The notes beneath the pieces were generated by a model. That model was not told where the DNA came from, did no database searches, and worked only from the letters and a program-made list of their open reading frames with translations. The position numbers and the translations under genes are program-made. Shown in pieces: positions 1-5,231 of a DNA stretch of 9,841 nucleotides. Position 1 is the first letter of the stretch. Every line of letters starts with the position of its first letter. The DNA is from Methanolinea sp. SDB (GTDB taxonomy: Archaea > Halobacteriota > Methanomicrobia > Methanomicrobiales > Methanospirillaceae): NCBI GenBank assembly GCA_001412335.1, contig LKUF01000276.1, forward strand, positions 1 to 9,841, in the 5' to 3' direction.

Positions 1-15
1 CTTTATCCGCCGTTT

Positions 16-29
16 GGCTTAAAAAAGCC
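16..29 (-). terminator. Putative terminator hairpin with T6 behind the OB-fold gene
   Basis: On the minus strand, 5 bases after the stop codon of the 35-403 gene, the sequence reads GGCTT-TTTT-AAGCC: a 5-bp stem whose loop side carries a run of six T. Archaeal RNA polymerase terminates mainly at T-tracts, so the T6 may matter more than the stem. The stem is short and the run lies inside it, so this is a weak call. Confidence 0.35.
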
Positions 30-34
30 GGGAT

Positions 35-403
35 TCATGAGATCGTACTGCGGATATCAGCCGCATACTCCACTACGATCTCTTTTTCTCCCCGGTACAC
101 CTGGACTGTCCCATAAAGGGTAACGGAGTCACCGGCGGCTATTTTGATCTCCCGGGCTGCCCGTTCCGTGATAAATACCGGTACTCCTGAAACATCCAGA
201 ATAAGGTGTCCCCCGGTTCGTGTGGAATCCACGCGATCCACGATTCCACTGTGCACCACCAGTGCGCCTTCAGGCGAATCCGAAGAAAACTCGGTGGCAA
301 ATGTCGCGCGACCCAGGTTATCGAGTATAACAAACGAGACAACGAGGGCGATTGATACAAGAAAAAGAAGGACAAGGGCTATTTTTTCCTGCCGGACGAG
401 CAT
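35..403 (-). CDS. Small membrane-anchored OB-fold-like protein
   Basis: A 122-residue protein with a short basic N-terminus (MLVRQEK), one hydrophobic helix at about residues 8-28, and then a soluble region of about 90 residues rich in beta strands. The soluble part (about 46-120, with VVHSGIVDRVDS, HLILDVSGVPVFIT, GDSVTLYGTVQVYRGEKEIVV) has the strand pattern of an OB fold like those in nucleic-acid-binding or NfeD/BOF-like proteins. The likely topology puts this domain outside the membrane. I cannot name a ligand. The ATG at 403 is preferred because the hydrophobic anchor follows at once and a TATA-like element (rc of 427-433) lies about 27 bp upstream. It diverges from the HTH gene at 473 across a 69-bp gap. 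The OB-fold call is inference from the strand pattern; the membrane anchor is clear. Confidence 0.75.
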   Translation of the reverse strand: MLVRQEKIALVLLFLVSIALVVSFVILDNLGRATFATEFSSDSPEGALVVHSGIVDRVDSTRTGGHLILDVSGVPVFITERAAREIKIAAGDSVTLYGTVQVYRGEKEIVVEYAADIRSTIS

Positions 404-425
404 ACAGATCCCTTTTTCCTCTCAC

Positions 426-434
426 CATATAACA
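426..434 (-). promoter_or_regulatory. TATA-like box for the 35-403 gene
   Basis: Minus-strand GTTATATGG is centred about 27 bp before the ATG at 403, the normal archaeal TATA-to-start-site distance. Transcription would then begin at or next to the start codon, giving a leaderless mRNA. Confidence 0.5.
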
Positions 435-448
435 CCGGCAGATTGATA

Positions 449-465
449 TGTTAACGCCGTTAACA
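449..465. promoter_or_regulatory. Perfect 17-bp palindrome, candidate operator
   Basis: TGTTAACG-C-CGTTAACA is a perfect inverted repeat (8-bp arms, 1-bp centre). It lies between the divergent genes starting at 403 (-) and 473 (+) and ends 7 bp before the HTH start codon, over the expected promoter/start-site region. Such placement is typical of an autoregulatory operator for the adjacent regulator; binding is inferred. Confidence 0.5.
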
Positions 466-472
466 ATATGGT

Positions 473-703
473 ATGACCGATGTGAATCTTCCACCATCAT
501 CAAGGACCGTCCTCGCGTTGCTGGACGAAGGTGGTGCGATGACCCATAAGGAAATTGTCAAAAAAAGCAATCTCGCCCCCCGAACCGTACGATATGCATT
601 GAAAAAACTCAAAGAGAACCAGCTCATCATTGAAAAATTCAACTTCAGGGATGCACGCCAGATTATATACCAGAACAGGGAGACGCAGATGGTGACTGCA
701 TGA
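473..703 (+). CDS. Small winged-helix transcriptional regulator (MarR/ArsR-like)
   Basis: A 76-residue protein that is almost only a winged-helix DNA-binding domain. A first helix (SSRTVLALLDEG, about 9-20) is followed by the helix-turn-helix at about 24-48 (THKEIVKKSNLAPRTVRYAL, then KKLKENQ), with Ser/Arg-rich recognition-helix character, and a beta wing at about 51-66 ending RQIIY. There is no sensor domain, so any signal would act through dimerisation or a partner. Its TGA overlaps an ATG at 700 and the next HTH gene starts at 724, so the two are probably one transcript. A perfect palindrome ends 7 bp before its ATG. No Shine-Dalgarno is visible, consistent with leaderless initiation. The fold is confident; target genes are unknown, with the operon itself or the divergent 35-403 gene as likely candidates. 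Confidence 0.85.
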   Translation: MTDVNLPPSSRTVLALLDEGGAMTHKEIVKKSNLAPRTVRYALKKLKENQLIIEKFNFRDARQIIYQNRETQMVTA

Positions 704-720
704 GGGAAGGGGGTTGCGAT

Positions 721-743
721 ATCATGGTATGTGATACCATGAT
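721..743. repeat. Perfect inverted repeat over the start codon of the 724 HTH gene
   Basis: ATCATGGTAT (721-730) and ATACCATGAT (734-743) are exact reverse complements separated by GTG. The left arm holds the ATG start at 724 and the right arm a second in-frame ATG at 739. It could be a DNA operator for the encoded regulator, or an RNA hairpin hiding the start codon. Confidence 0.75.
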
Positions 744-1008
744 CCGCAAGTATCTTCCTGCAATGCGGGCCGAAATGGTGTACAGGCTTGTTCAAAGAGA
801 CGGCATGAGCCAGAGCGATGCTGCAAAACGTCTTGGTGTGACACGAGCCGCAATATCACAGTATATAAACAAAAAGAGAGGAGATTCCGGTATTGAGATC
901 TCCAAAGAACTAAATAACCTCATAGATCGCTGGGCAATCGCCGTCAGGGATGAAAATTCATCCATTACCATATGCGATATCTGCAGATGCGCCCTCAAGA
1001 AGAATTGA
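724..1008 (+). CDS. HTH regulator with C-terminal cysteine cluster (COG2522-like)
   Basis: A 94-residue protein. Its N-terminus (CDTMIRKYLPAMRAEMVYRL) resembles the archaeal COG2522-type regulators, followed by an XRE-like helix-turn-helix at about 28-49 (MSQSDAAKRLGVTRAAISQY), a basic KKRG turn, a helical linker, and a C-terminal CDICRC (84-89). With Cys3 these cysteines could bind metal or sense redox; that is inference. I chose ATG 724 because the family similarity starts there and a purine-rich GGGAAGGGGG (704-713) sits a suitable distance upstream. The ATG at 700, which overlaps the preceding stop as ATGA, is the alternative and would add eight residues. It is the second gene of a regulator pair and ends in a hairpin terminator that includes its stop codon. 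Confidence 0.82.
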   Translation: MVCDTMIRKYLPAMRAEMVYRLVQRDGMSQSDAAKRLGVTRAAISQYINKKRGDSGIEISKELNNLIDRWAIAVRDENSSITICDICRCALKKN

Positions 1009-1031
1009 GGGCTGATTCGTTTTTCTCTTTT
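991..1031 (+). terminator. Hairpin plus T-rich tract overlapping the stop codon
   Basis: GCCCTCAA (991-998) pairs perfectly with TTGAGGGC (1005-1012) across a 6-nt loop, and a T-rich tract (1020-1031, TTTTTCTCTTTT) follows 7 nt later. The TGA stop at 1006-1008 is inside the right arm. It looks like an intrinsic terminator of the two-HTH operon. The rest of the gap to 1098 shows nothing further I can support. Confidence 0.65.
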
Positions 1032-1098
1032 CCCGGTACCAGTGACATCCACTTTCGATCCCGATGCGCTGTGGTGAAGAGAACCCCGGATTCCCAAT

Positions 1099-2760
1099 CT
1101 ATCGTCTGCGATGAAGATACAGGAGAATCAGGACTGCAATGACCACGCCTGTGATGGCCAGTTTCAGGTAGTCGGAAGAATTGTCGCTATTCTGGTATGA
1201 GGCTGCATTCCAGTCGTCGTTGAAGGCCGACAGAAAATACGCTGCCGTCTGCGGCTCGGTGATGATCACCCCCACCTCGCGGTTGAAATTGGGAGAGTTG
1301 AAGTTCCAGTTGATGCTGCTCACGAGTACACTTTGGCCGTCGACGATGACCCCCTTGTTATGAACCTTCTCCAGGTTGTTTAAATCGAGGTCAGCGCACC
1401 GTGCTTCGAGCGGAATGCCCTCACGCGCCGCAAGAGAATTGAGAATGCAAACCATCTCGTCGTTGTCGCATTCACCTTCAACATTGTACCAATATGAGTC
1501 GAGAAGCACCCTCACCGTCACACCGCGTCGTGACGCTTCGATCGCCGCTCCGAGAAACGGGTTCACCTGGTCGCGGCTAACGTTTGTAATGTATGCTTCT
1601 TCGATGGCAATGCTCTCAGTGGCTCCCTCGAGCATCTCCCGCACGAGGTGGCTTGTATCAGGTGAGATCACCGGAATCACATGCGCAGACGTGAACTCCA
1701 CCGGTTCGAACTCCACCGTGTACTGCCTGAAGTACGGATCATCCACGATTCCCCCGGCGCCGGAAGCCTCTTCTATCCAGCCTCCACCGCAGTCATACTC
1801 AAAAATATCTGCAAAATACGAAGCGAGGCCCTCATCATCGAGGCATACACCCCACCCCCTGTTACCTGAGATCCCGGGGTCTGGAAACCCGTTTTCCTTG
1901 AAATTTTCGCTGGTGATAAGTACCCGGCACCCGTCTATCACCATGTATTTTGCATGATTGAACCGATAGGGTGCATGAAAATCATCTGTTATCGACATCT
2001 GGAGGACCGGAATCCCGTTCTCCGAGAGCCTCCTGATCACCGCTCTCTCTTCCGAAGGAATCCCACCAACCGGGCCGCCTTCGAGGAGGACCGTCACATT
2101 AACACCCCTCTTTTTGGCTGAAACGAGCAGATCGGCCATCTTCAGGCTTGTGAATTCGTATACATTCAGGAGAATGCTCTCCTGTGCGCAACTGACAACC
2201 TCTTCAAAGACAGGATACGAGCAATCAGGTGAAACAAATGCTGTCCCCTGTATGCCAGCGAACTCTGCTTCGCTGAAGCGGGACTGGCCGAGGAGAAGAA
2301 TTCGTCTGTCCCATTCGTCTCCTTCCATGTAATGCACCTGTCCCTGGCGGGGATGCACATCACCGGGCCACGCGATCTCCTGGAGGAGGGTAGTGTATCC
2401 GAAGAGCTGGATCTCGTCCTGGCTGTTGGCAAGTTGCAGCCTCCCGCTTCTCTGGACATCGGGAACAGATACATGGCAATACTCCCACTCGAAGTCCGGG
2501 TAGTAGCCATGGGTCTTAAAGAATGCTGCCCCGTTTCGCGCCACAGTCGTTCTTCCTTCAAGCATCGTGCCCGGCGTGAACCGGAATCCCCCCTCGCCAT
2601 CTGTGATGACCAGCCCGTCCGTGCAGCCATATCCCTCGATAACCATGTATTCGTCGGGATCCCCGGAGAGGTAGGGATCCGGGCAGAATTCCACGATCTG
2701 CCATGCAGACGCGTTCCATGCGAAAAACAGCAGCAATATGAGGCAGAGGCGGGGACGCAT
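1099..2760 (-). CDS. Secreted, membrane-anchored phospholipase D-superfamily protein with lamin-tail-like domain
   Basis: A 553-residue protein, apparently exported. Residues 1-19 form a signal peptide (MRPRLCLILLLFFAWNASA, plausible cleavage after ASA). Residues about 20-135 look like a lamin-tail domain (EYMVIEG, DGLVITDGEGGFRFTPGTML, RLQLANSQDEIQLFG). Two phospholipase-D halves follow, each with an intact HxKxxxxD motif: HAKYMVID (His269, Lys271, Asp276), then SEN, and HNKGVIVD (His467, Lys469, Asp474), then SSINWN. The two motifs form one active site acting through a phospho-histidine intermediate in this superfamily. A transmembrane helix (about 531-550) and a basic tail (HRRR) anchor it, leaving the catalytic part outside the cell. 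The substrate may be a phosphodiester of DNA or lipid and cannot be told from sequence. ATG 2760 is preferred over an upstream TTG at 2784 because it begins the signal peptide and fits a leaderless promoter. Confidence 0.9.
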   Translation of the reverse strand: MRPRLCLILLLFFAWNASAWQIVEFCPDPYLSGDPDEYMVIEGYGCTDGLVITDGEGGFRFTPGTMLEGRTTVARNGAAFFKTHGYYPDFEWEYCHVSVPDVQRSGRLQLANSQDEIQLFGYTTLLQEIAWPGDVHPRQGQVHYMEGDEWDRRILLLGQSRFSEAEFAGIQGTAFVSPDCSYPVFEEVVSCAQESILLNVYEFTSLKMADLLVSAKKRGVNVTVLLEGGPVGGIPSEERAVIRRLSENGIPVLQMSITDDFHAPYRFNHAKYMVIDGCRVLITSENFKENGFPDPGISGNRGWGVCLDDEGLASYFADIFEYDCGGGWIEEASGAGGIVDDPYFRQYTVEFEPVEFTSAHVIPVISPDTSHLVREMLEGATESIAIEEAYITNVSRDQVNPFLGAAIEASRRGVTVRVLLDSYWYNVEGECDNDEMVCILNSLAAREGIPLEARCADLDLNNLEKVHNKGVIVDGQSVLVSSINWNFNSPNFNREVGVIITEPQTAAYFLSAFNDDWNAASYQNSDNSSDYLKLAITGVVIAVLILLYLHRRR

Positions 2761-2784
2761 ACAGAAAATATCTGGAATAGCCAA

Positions 2785-2792
2785 CTAATTAA
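2785..2792. promoter_or_regulatory. Shared AT-rich core between divergent pld-like and mfnE-like genes
   Basis: CTAATTAA contains the self-complementary TAATTA (2786-2791). Its centre is about 28 bp from both the ATG at 2760 (-) and the ATG at 2817 (+), so it could act as the TATA element in both directions. It is a poor match to the best archaeal TATA sequences, so this rests on position. Confidence 0.4.
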
Positions 2793-2816
2793 CCTGATGA
2801 AATCAAACCGGATGGT

Positions 2817-3404
2817 ATGGCCGAGCCGCTTGTACTGAAAATGGGGGGGAGCCTCTTTGAGCGGTCAGAAGACATCATAAAACTCCTCGTTTCCGAAGAT
2901 TGTCGTGCACTTATCATCCCAGGAGGGGGGATATTCGCAGATATGGCCAGGCGATGCCGGGTTGTCTCCGATGACTCCGCCCACTGGATGGCCATTCTCG
3001 GGATGGAACAGTTTGGCTGGTACCTGGCTTCATTCGATATTCCAACAACAGACACACTTGAAGTCCCGAAGAGACTCTCCATATTGCTTCCCTATCGCGT
3101 CCTGAAGAACGAAGACCCGCTCCCTCACTCGTGGGAGGTCACCTCAGATACGATCGCGGCCTGGGTCGCGTGGAAGCTGCACCTCGATCTCGTCGTTCTC
3201 AAGCACGTGGATGGTATCCATTCATCCGGAAAACTTCTCGAATCGGTGGATCACCCGATCCCCACAGATGATGTGGACCCTTCCTTCATACCGTATGTAA
3301 TCTCGAAGAGGGTAAAAGCCCTCGTCGTGAACGGCACACATGAAGAACGTATCATATCAGCCGTGCGGAGGCTTCCTGTGAAAGGTACGACCATTGGCTT
3401 TTAA
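2817..3404 (+). CDS. mfnE: Amino-acid-kinase-fold protein, probable MfnE (methanofuran biosynthesis kinase)
   Basis: A 195-residue protein of the amino acid kinase family. Visible elements are VLKMGGSL (residues 6-13, phosphate-binding Lys8 and GGS), LIIPGGGIFAD (32-42), HSWEVTSDT (104-112), VVLKHVDGI (126-134) and a C-terminal VVNGTHEERI. The size and these motifs, especially HSW..TSD, fit MfnE, which phosphorylates the aminomethylfuran methanol phosphate precursor on the way to methanofuran, the C1 carrier of the first step of CO2-dependent methanogenesis. The enzyme is cytosolic. It heads a cluster with a zinc-ribbon protein and EF-1beta; I recall that in Methanocaldococcus the mfnE gene also neighbours EF-1beta, which supports the call. 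No Shine-Dalgarno is visible. The alternative is another amino-acid-kinase-fold phosphotransferase such as an isopentenyl phosphate kinase relative, but the protein is shorter and lacks clear matches to it. Confidence 0.78.
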   Translation: MAEPLVLKMGGSLFERSEDIIKLLVSEDCRALIIPGGGIFADMARRCRVVSDDSAHWMAILGMEQFGWYLASFDIPTTDTLEVPKRLSILLPYRVLKNEDPLPHSWEVTSDTIAAWVAWKLHLDLVVLKHVDGIHSSGKLLESVDHPIPTDDVDPSFIPYVISKRVKALVVNGTHEERIISAVRRLPVKGTTIGF

Positions 3405-3420
3405 GTGCTTGCGGGGAGAG

Positions 3421-3429
3421 AATATAAGG
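3421..3429 (+). promoter_or_regulatory. TATA-like box for the zinc-ribbon/EF-1beta pair
   Basis: AATATAAGG is centred about 26 bp before the ATG at 3451. It suggests a separate promoter for the two translation genes in addition to any read-through from mfnE. A Shine-Dalgarno-like GGAGTGG (3440-3446) also precedes the ATG, which would serve the read-through mRNA. Confidence 0.45.
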
Positions 3430-3450
3430 AATCGCTCATGGAGTGGATAC

Positions 3451-3612
3451 ATGTCAAATAAAAAATGCACATCATGCAATGCTCCGCTTGCTACGGATGG
3501 AGCCACAGAATTCGGGTGTCCGAAGTGCGGATACGAGATCAGACGATGCTACCGGTGCAGGGAGCAGAGTATCGCCTACACCTGCCCAAAATGTGGTTTT
3601 GGAGGACCTTGA
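3451..3612 (+). CDS. Four-CxxC zinc-ribbon protein (HVO_2753 family)
   Basis: A 53-residue protein with four CxxC knuckles: CTSC (residues 6-9), CPKC (23-26), CYRC (32-35) and CPKC (44-47), enough to bind two zinc ions. It ends in FGGP. This matches the small archaeal zinc-finger family HVO_2753 / COG2888, described as RNA-binding with a suspected translation role. The start at 3451 is chosen over an upstream in-frame ATG (3394) because the latter overlaps the mfnE-like gene and adds a non-conserved extension, and because GGAGTGG lies 5 nt before 3451. The stop codon abuts the EF-1beta start with no gap, so the two are almost surely co-translated. The immediate EF-1beta neighbour supports a translation-related role, which remains inference. 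Confidence 0.9.
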   Translation: MSNKKCTSCNAPLATDGATEFGCPKCGYEIRRCYRCREQSIAYTCPKCGFGGP

Positions 3613-3870
3613 ATGGGAAGCGTGGCATTGATCCTGAAAATCATGCCCGAGTCGCCCGAGGTCGATCTGAATGACCTGGTGGGTAAGATCAAAGAGAAGG
3701 TGGCCGGTGTACAGGATGTCAGGGAAGAACCAATCGGTTTTGGACTGAAGGCCCTGAAGGTGGCGGTGGTCGTCGATGATGCCGGCGGGGCAAGCGATGC
3801 CGTCGAAGAGGCCATCAACAGTATTGATGGTGTGGAACGGGCCGAGATCGTCGAACTGACCCTCACCTGA
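3613..3870 (+). CDS. ef1b: Translation elongation factor 1-beta (aEF-1B)
   Basis: An 85-residue protein matching the archaeal EF-1beta, which exchanges GDP for GTP on EF-1alpha during elongation in the cytosol. It has the ferredoxin-like alternation expected: VALILKIMPESPEVDL, then an amphipathic helix LVGKIKEKV, then DVREEPIGFGLKALKVAVVV, a second helix, and the closing strand VERAEIVELTL. The MPESPEVDL and EPIGFGLKAL segments are characteristic. Length is normal for archaea (about 85-90). ATG 3613 follows the zinc-ribbon TGA directly, with GGAGG at 3601-3605 inside the upstream gene as Shine-Dalgarno. Co-translation with the zinc ribbon and probable co-transcription with mfnE are likely. 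Confidence 0.96.
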   Translation: MGSVALILKIMPESPEVDLNDLVGKIKEKVAGVQDVREEPIGFGLKALKVAVVVDDAGGASDAVEEAINSIDGVERAEIVELTLT

Positions 3871-3885
3871 AGGTCCGGCAGATAC

Positions 3886-3901
3886 TTTTTTAAAAGGAAA
3901 A
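3886..3901. terminator. Bidirectional T-tract terminator between EF-1beta and mdh
   Basis: The convergent gap 3871-3917 holds T6 on the plus strand (3886-3891), 16 nt after the EF-1beta stop, and TTTTCCTTTT on the minus strand (3901-3892), 17 nt after the mdh stop. Oligo-T is the known archaeal termination signal, so both transcripts may end here. Confidence 0.5.
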
Positions 3902-3917
3902 CCTGTAAAGTGCGTGA

Positions 3918-4889
3918 TTACTGCATGCCGATTGGCATGCCGTTCTTTTCCAGCATGGAGGTAACTTCGCCGGTTATGGACCGGATCTTCTCGACTGACT
4001 CTCTGAAGCTCTTCACTTCCACGGGATCAATCTTGATGGGAACAGGAAATACGCCGCTCCGGTTGATTCTTGCCGGGACGCCGATACATACATCGCCGAT
4101 GTCATGAACCTCGCTCTTCACGTAGGCCGATACGGTGAGGATGCGGTTTTCATTACCAAGAATTGTTCTCACCAGTGTTGCAATGGCCTCGCCCGGGCCA
4201 AATATCGTGGCCCCCCTGTTCCTGATGATATTTTCCCCTCCGGTCCTGACCATTTCAACCATGTCCTGGATAGGAATCCGTGAGAATGCCGGTAGATTGC
4301 TGATCTGAATCCCCCCGATTGTTGTTGCCGACCAGAGTGGAACCATGCTCTCTCCATGCTCGCCGATTATCCGGGTATGGACTTCACTTACATGCACCTT
4401 GAAATAAGACGCGATTAATGATTTCAGGCGCATCGAGTCCAGGTGGGTTCCAAGGCCGAACACCTGCTGTTCGTCCATTCCAGAATACTGGAGAGCCACA
4501 GATGTCATCACGTCAACAGGATTGGTAACGACCAGGATCATCGAAGACGGTGATACCTCCGCGATCTGGCGTGAGAGCTCTGCCACAATCCGTGCATTTG
4601 CAATTGCGAGATCGAGCCGGTCCTGTCCCGGTTTCCTGGGAATCCCTGCTGATAGAACCACAATGTCGGATTCGGCGATGTCTTCCATATCAGTGGTCCA
4701 GCCAAGTTCCATCCCGGTTCCGCACGCCGCAAAAGAGTCCACGAGATCCTGGGTTATCCCCGCCAGAAGGTTTTCCCGTCCAGTTCTACCGAAGAGAAGT
4801 ATTTCACTGACATGCGGTATTGCCGATATGGTGTGGGCCGAGTATGTTCCGACCTGCCCGGTCGCTCCGATAATAGTAACTTTGGCCAT
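3918..4889 (-). CDS. mdh: Malate dehydrogenase (LDH-like archaeal type)
   Basis: A 323-residue cytosolic enzyme interconverting malate and oxaloacetate, part of the partial TCA pathway methanogens use for biosynthesis. The Rossmann dinucleotide motif is GATGQVG (8-14). The substrate loop AGIPRKPGQDR carries Arg85 (Gln in lactate dehydrogenases, so malate) and Arg91. VTNPVDVMT holds Asn123, LGTHLDSMR holds Asp151 and Arg154, and IIGEHGE holds catalytic His178. After the second strand, LLFGRTG has Gly34-Arg35 where NAD enzymes usually have Asp, suggesting NADP(H) use as in the Methanocaldococcus enzyme; that is inference. ATG 4889 is the start because MAKVTIIGATG is the family N-terminus; the open frame upstream runs through SRP RNA. 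The gene begins 16 nt after the SRP RNA and has no strong Shine-Dalgarno. A 7-bp-stem hairpin lies over its last codons (3923-3940). Confidence 0.95.
   Translation of the reverse strand: MAKVTIIGATGQVGTYSAHTISAIPHVSEILLFGRTGRENLLAGITQDLVDSFAACGTGMELGWTTDMEDIAESDIVVLSAGIPRKPGQDRLDLAIANARIVAELSRQIAEVSPSSMILVVTNPVDVMTSVALQYSGMDEQQVFGLGTHLDSMRLKSLIASYFKVHVSEVHTRIIGEHGESMVPLWSATTIGGIQISNLPAFSRIPIQDMVEMVRTGGENIIRNRGATIFGPGEAIATLVRTILGNENRILTVSAYVKSEVHDIGDVCIGVPARINRSGVFPVPIKIDPVEVKSFRESVEKIRSITGEVTSMLEKNGMPIGMQ
3923..3940 (-). repeat. Hairpin in the final codons of mdh
   Basis: GCATGCC (3923-3929) and GGCATGC (3934-3940) pair perfectly across a 4-nt loop, ending 3 bp before the stop codon at 3920-3918. 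It could protect or define the mRNA 3' end together with the T-rich tract further downstream, or simply reflect the codons for MPIGMQ. Confidence 0.5.
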
Positions 4890-4905
4890 GATATGCCTGG
4901 TTAGA

Positions 4906-5217
4906 ATGGGGACACGTCCTCGGTCGATTGTACGTTCCCACCATACCCATGGCACCCATCCTCCGCCCCGCGACCCCATGGGCGCCGAATGTTCACGGTA
5001 AGCCTGCTCCCTTCCGGGCCTGGGCCGTTCCCCGCGATAACAGGTCTCCACCCCCTCCGGGGCTTCGATCCCTGGACACCGACCTCATGGGACGAGGTTT
5101 CAACGTCAGGACATCATGGTATCCGGCGATCCGTTGCAGCCTTCCTCAAACTTCGCCCCCCGCATACCGACGGTCTCGGGTAACAGGTGACGCCGAACCA
5201 CCCGGGCTAGTCCCCAT
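4906..5217 (-). ncRNA. ffs: SRP RNA (archaeal 7S RNA)
   Basis: About 312 nt, the normal size for archaeal signal recognition particle RNA, which targets ribosomes making membrane and secreted proteins. On the minus strand, the helix-8 core reads GGCCCGGAAGGGAGCAGGC (GGAAGGGAGCAGG is rc of 5003-5015), the SRP54-binding signature. The 5' Alu part carries the typical GGTGGTTCGGCGTCACCTG stretch. The ends close helix 1: ATGGGGAC (rc of 5210-5217) pairs exactly with GTCCCCAT (rc of 4906-4913), and this sets the boundaries to within a few bases. The promoter lies in the end of the upstream methyltransferase gene. No T-tract follows, and mdh starts 16 nt downstream. Confidence 0.95.
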
Positions 5218-5231
5218 ACTATATGGACAGC

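Noticed and set aside
700..723. ATG 700 as start of the second HTH gene
   Set aside because: Possible through ATGA coupling, but the added residues look like a ribosome-site sequence being translated and family similarity begins at 724. Kept only as an alternative.
1009..1098. Box C/D guide RNA in the gap between the HTH operon and the PLD gene
   Set aside because: No convincing C and D boxes in the right order and spacing.
1376..1957. 193-residue plus-strand open frame opposite the phospholipase-D-like gene
   Set aside because: Antisense to a strongly supported gene; low-complexity Ser/Arg/Thr-rich translation with no domain.
2761..2784. TTG start for the phospholipase-D-like gene at 2784
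   Set aside because: It would put eight residues before a good signal peptide that starts with ATG 2760, and it falls in the promoter region.
3394..3450. N-terminal extension of the zinc-ribbon protein from ATG 3394
   Set aside because: It overlaps the end of the mfnE-like gene; the family start and Shine-Dalgarno are at 3451.
4522..5001. 159-residue plus-strand open frame over mdh and SRP RNA
   Set aside because: Runs antisense through a protein gene and into a structural RNA gene; not plausible as a gene.
4890..5051. A 54-residue N-terminal extension of malate dehydrogenase (start at 5051)
   Set aside because: The extension is translated from SRP RNA sequence, contains no protein-like pattern, and the family N-terminus begins at 4889.
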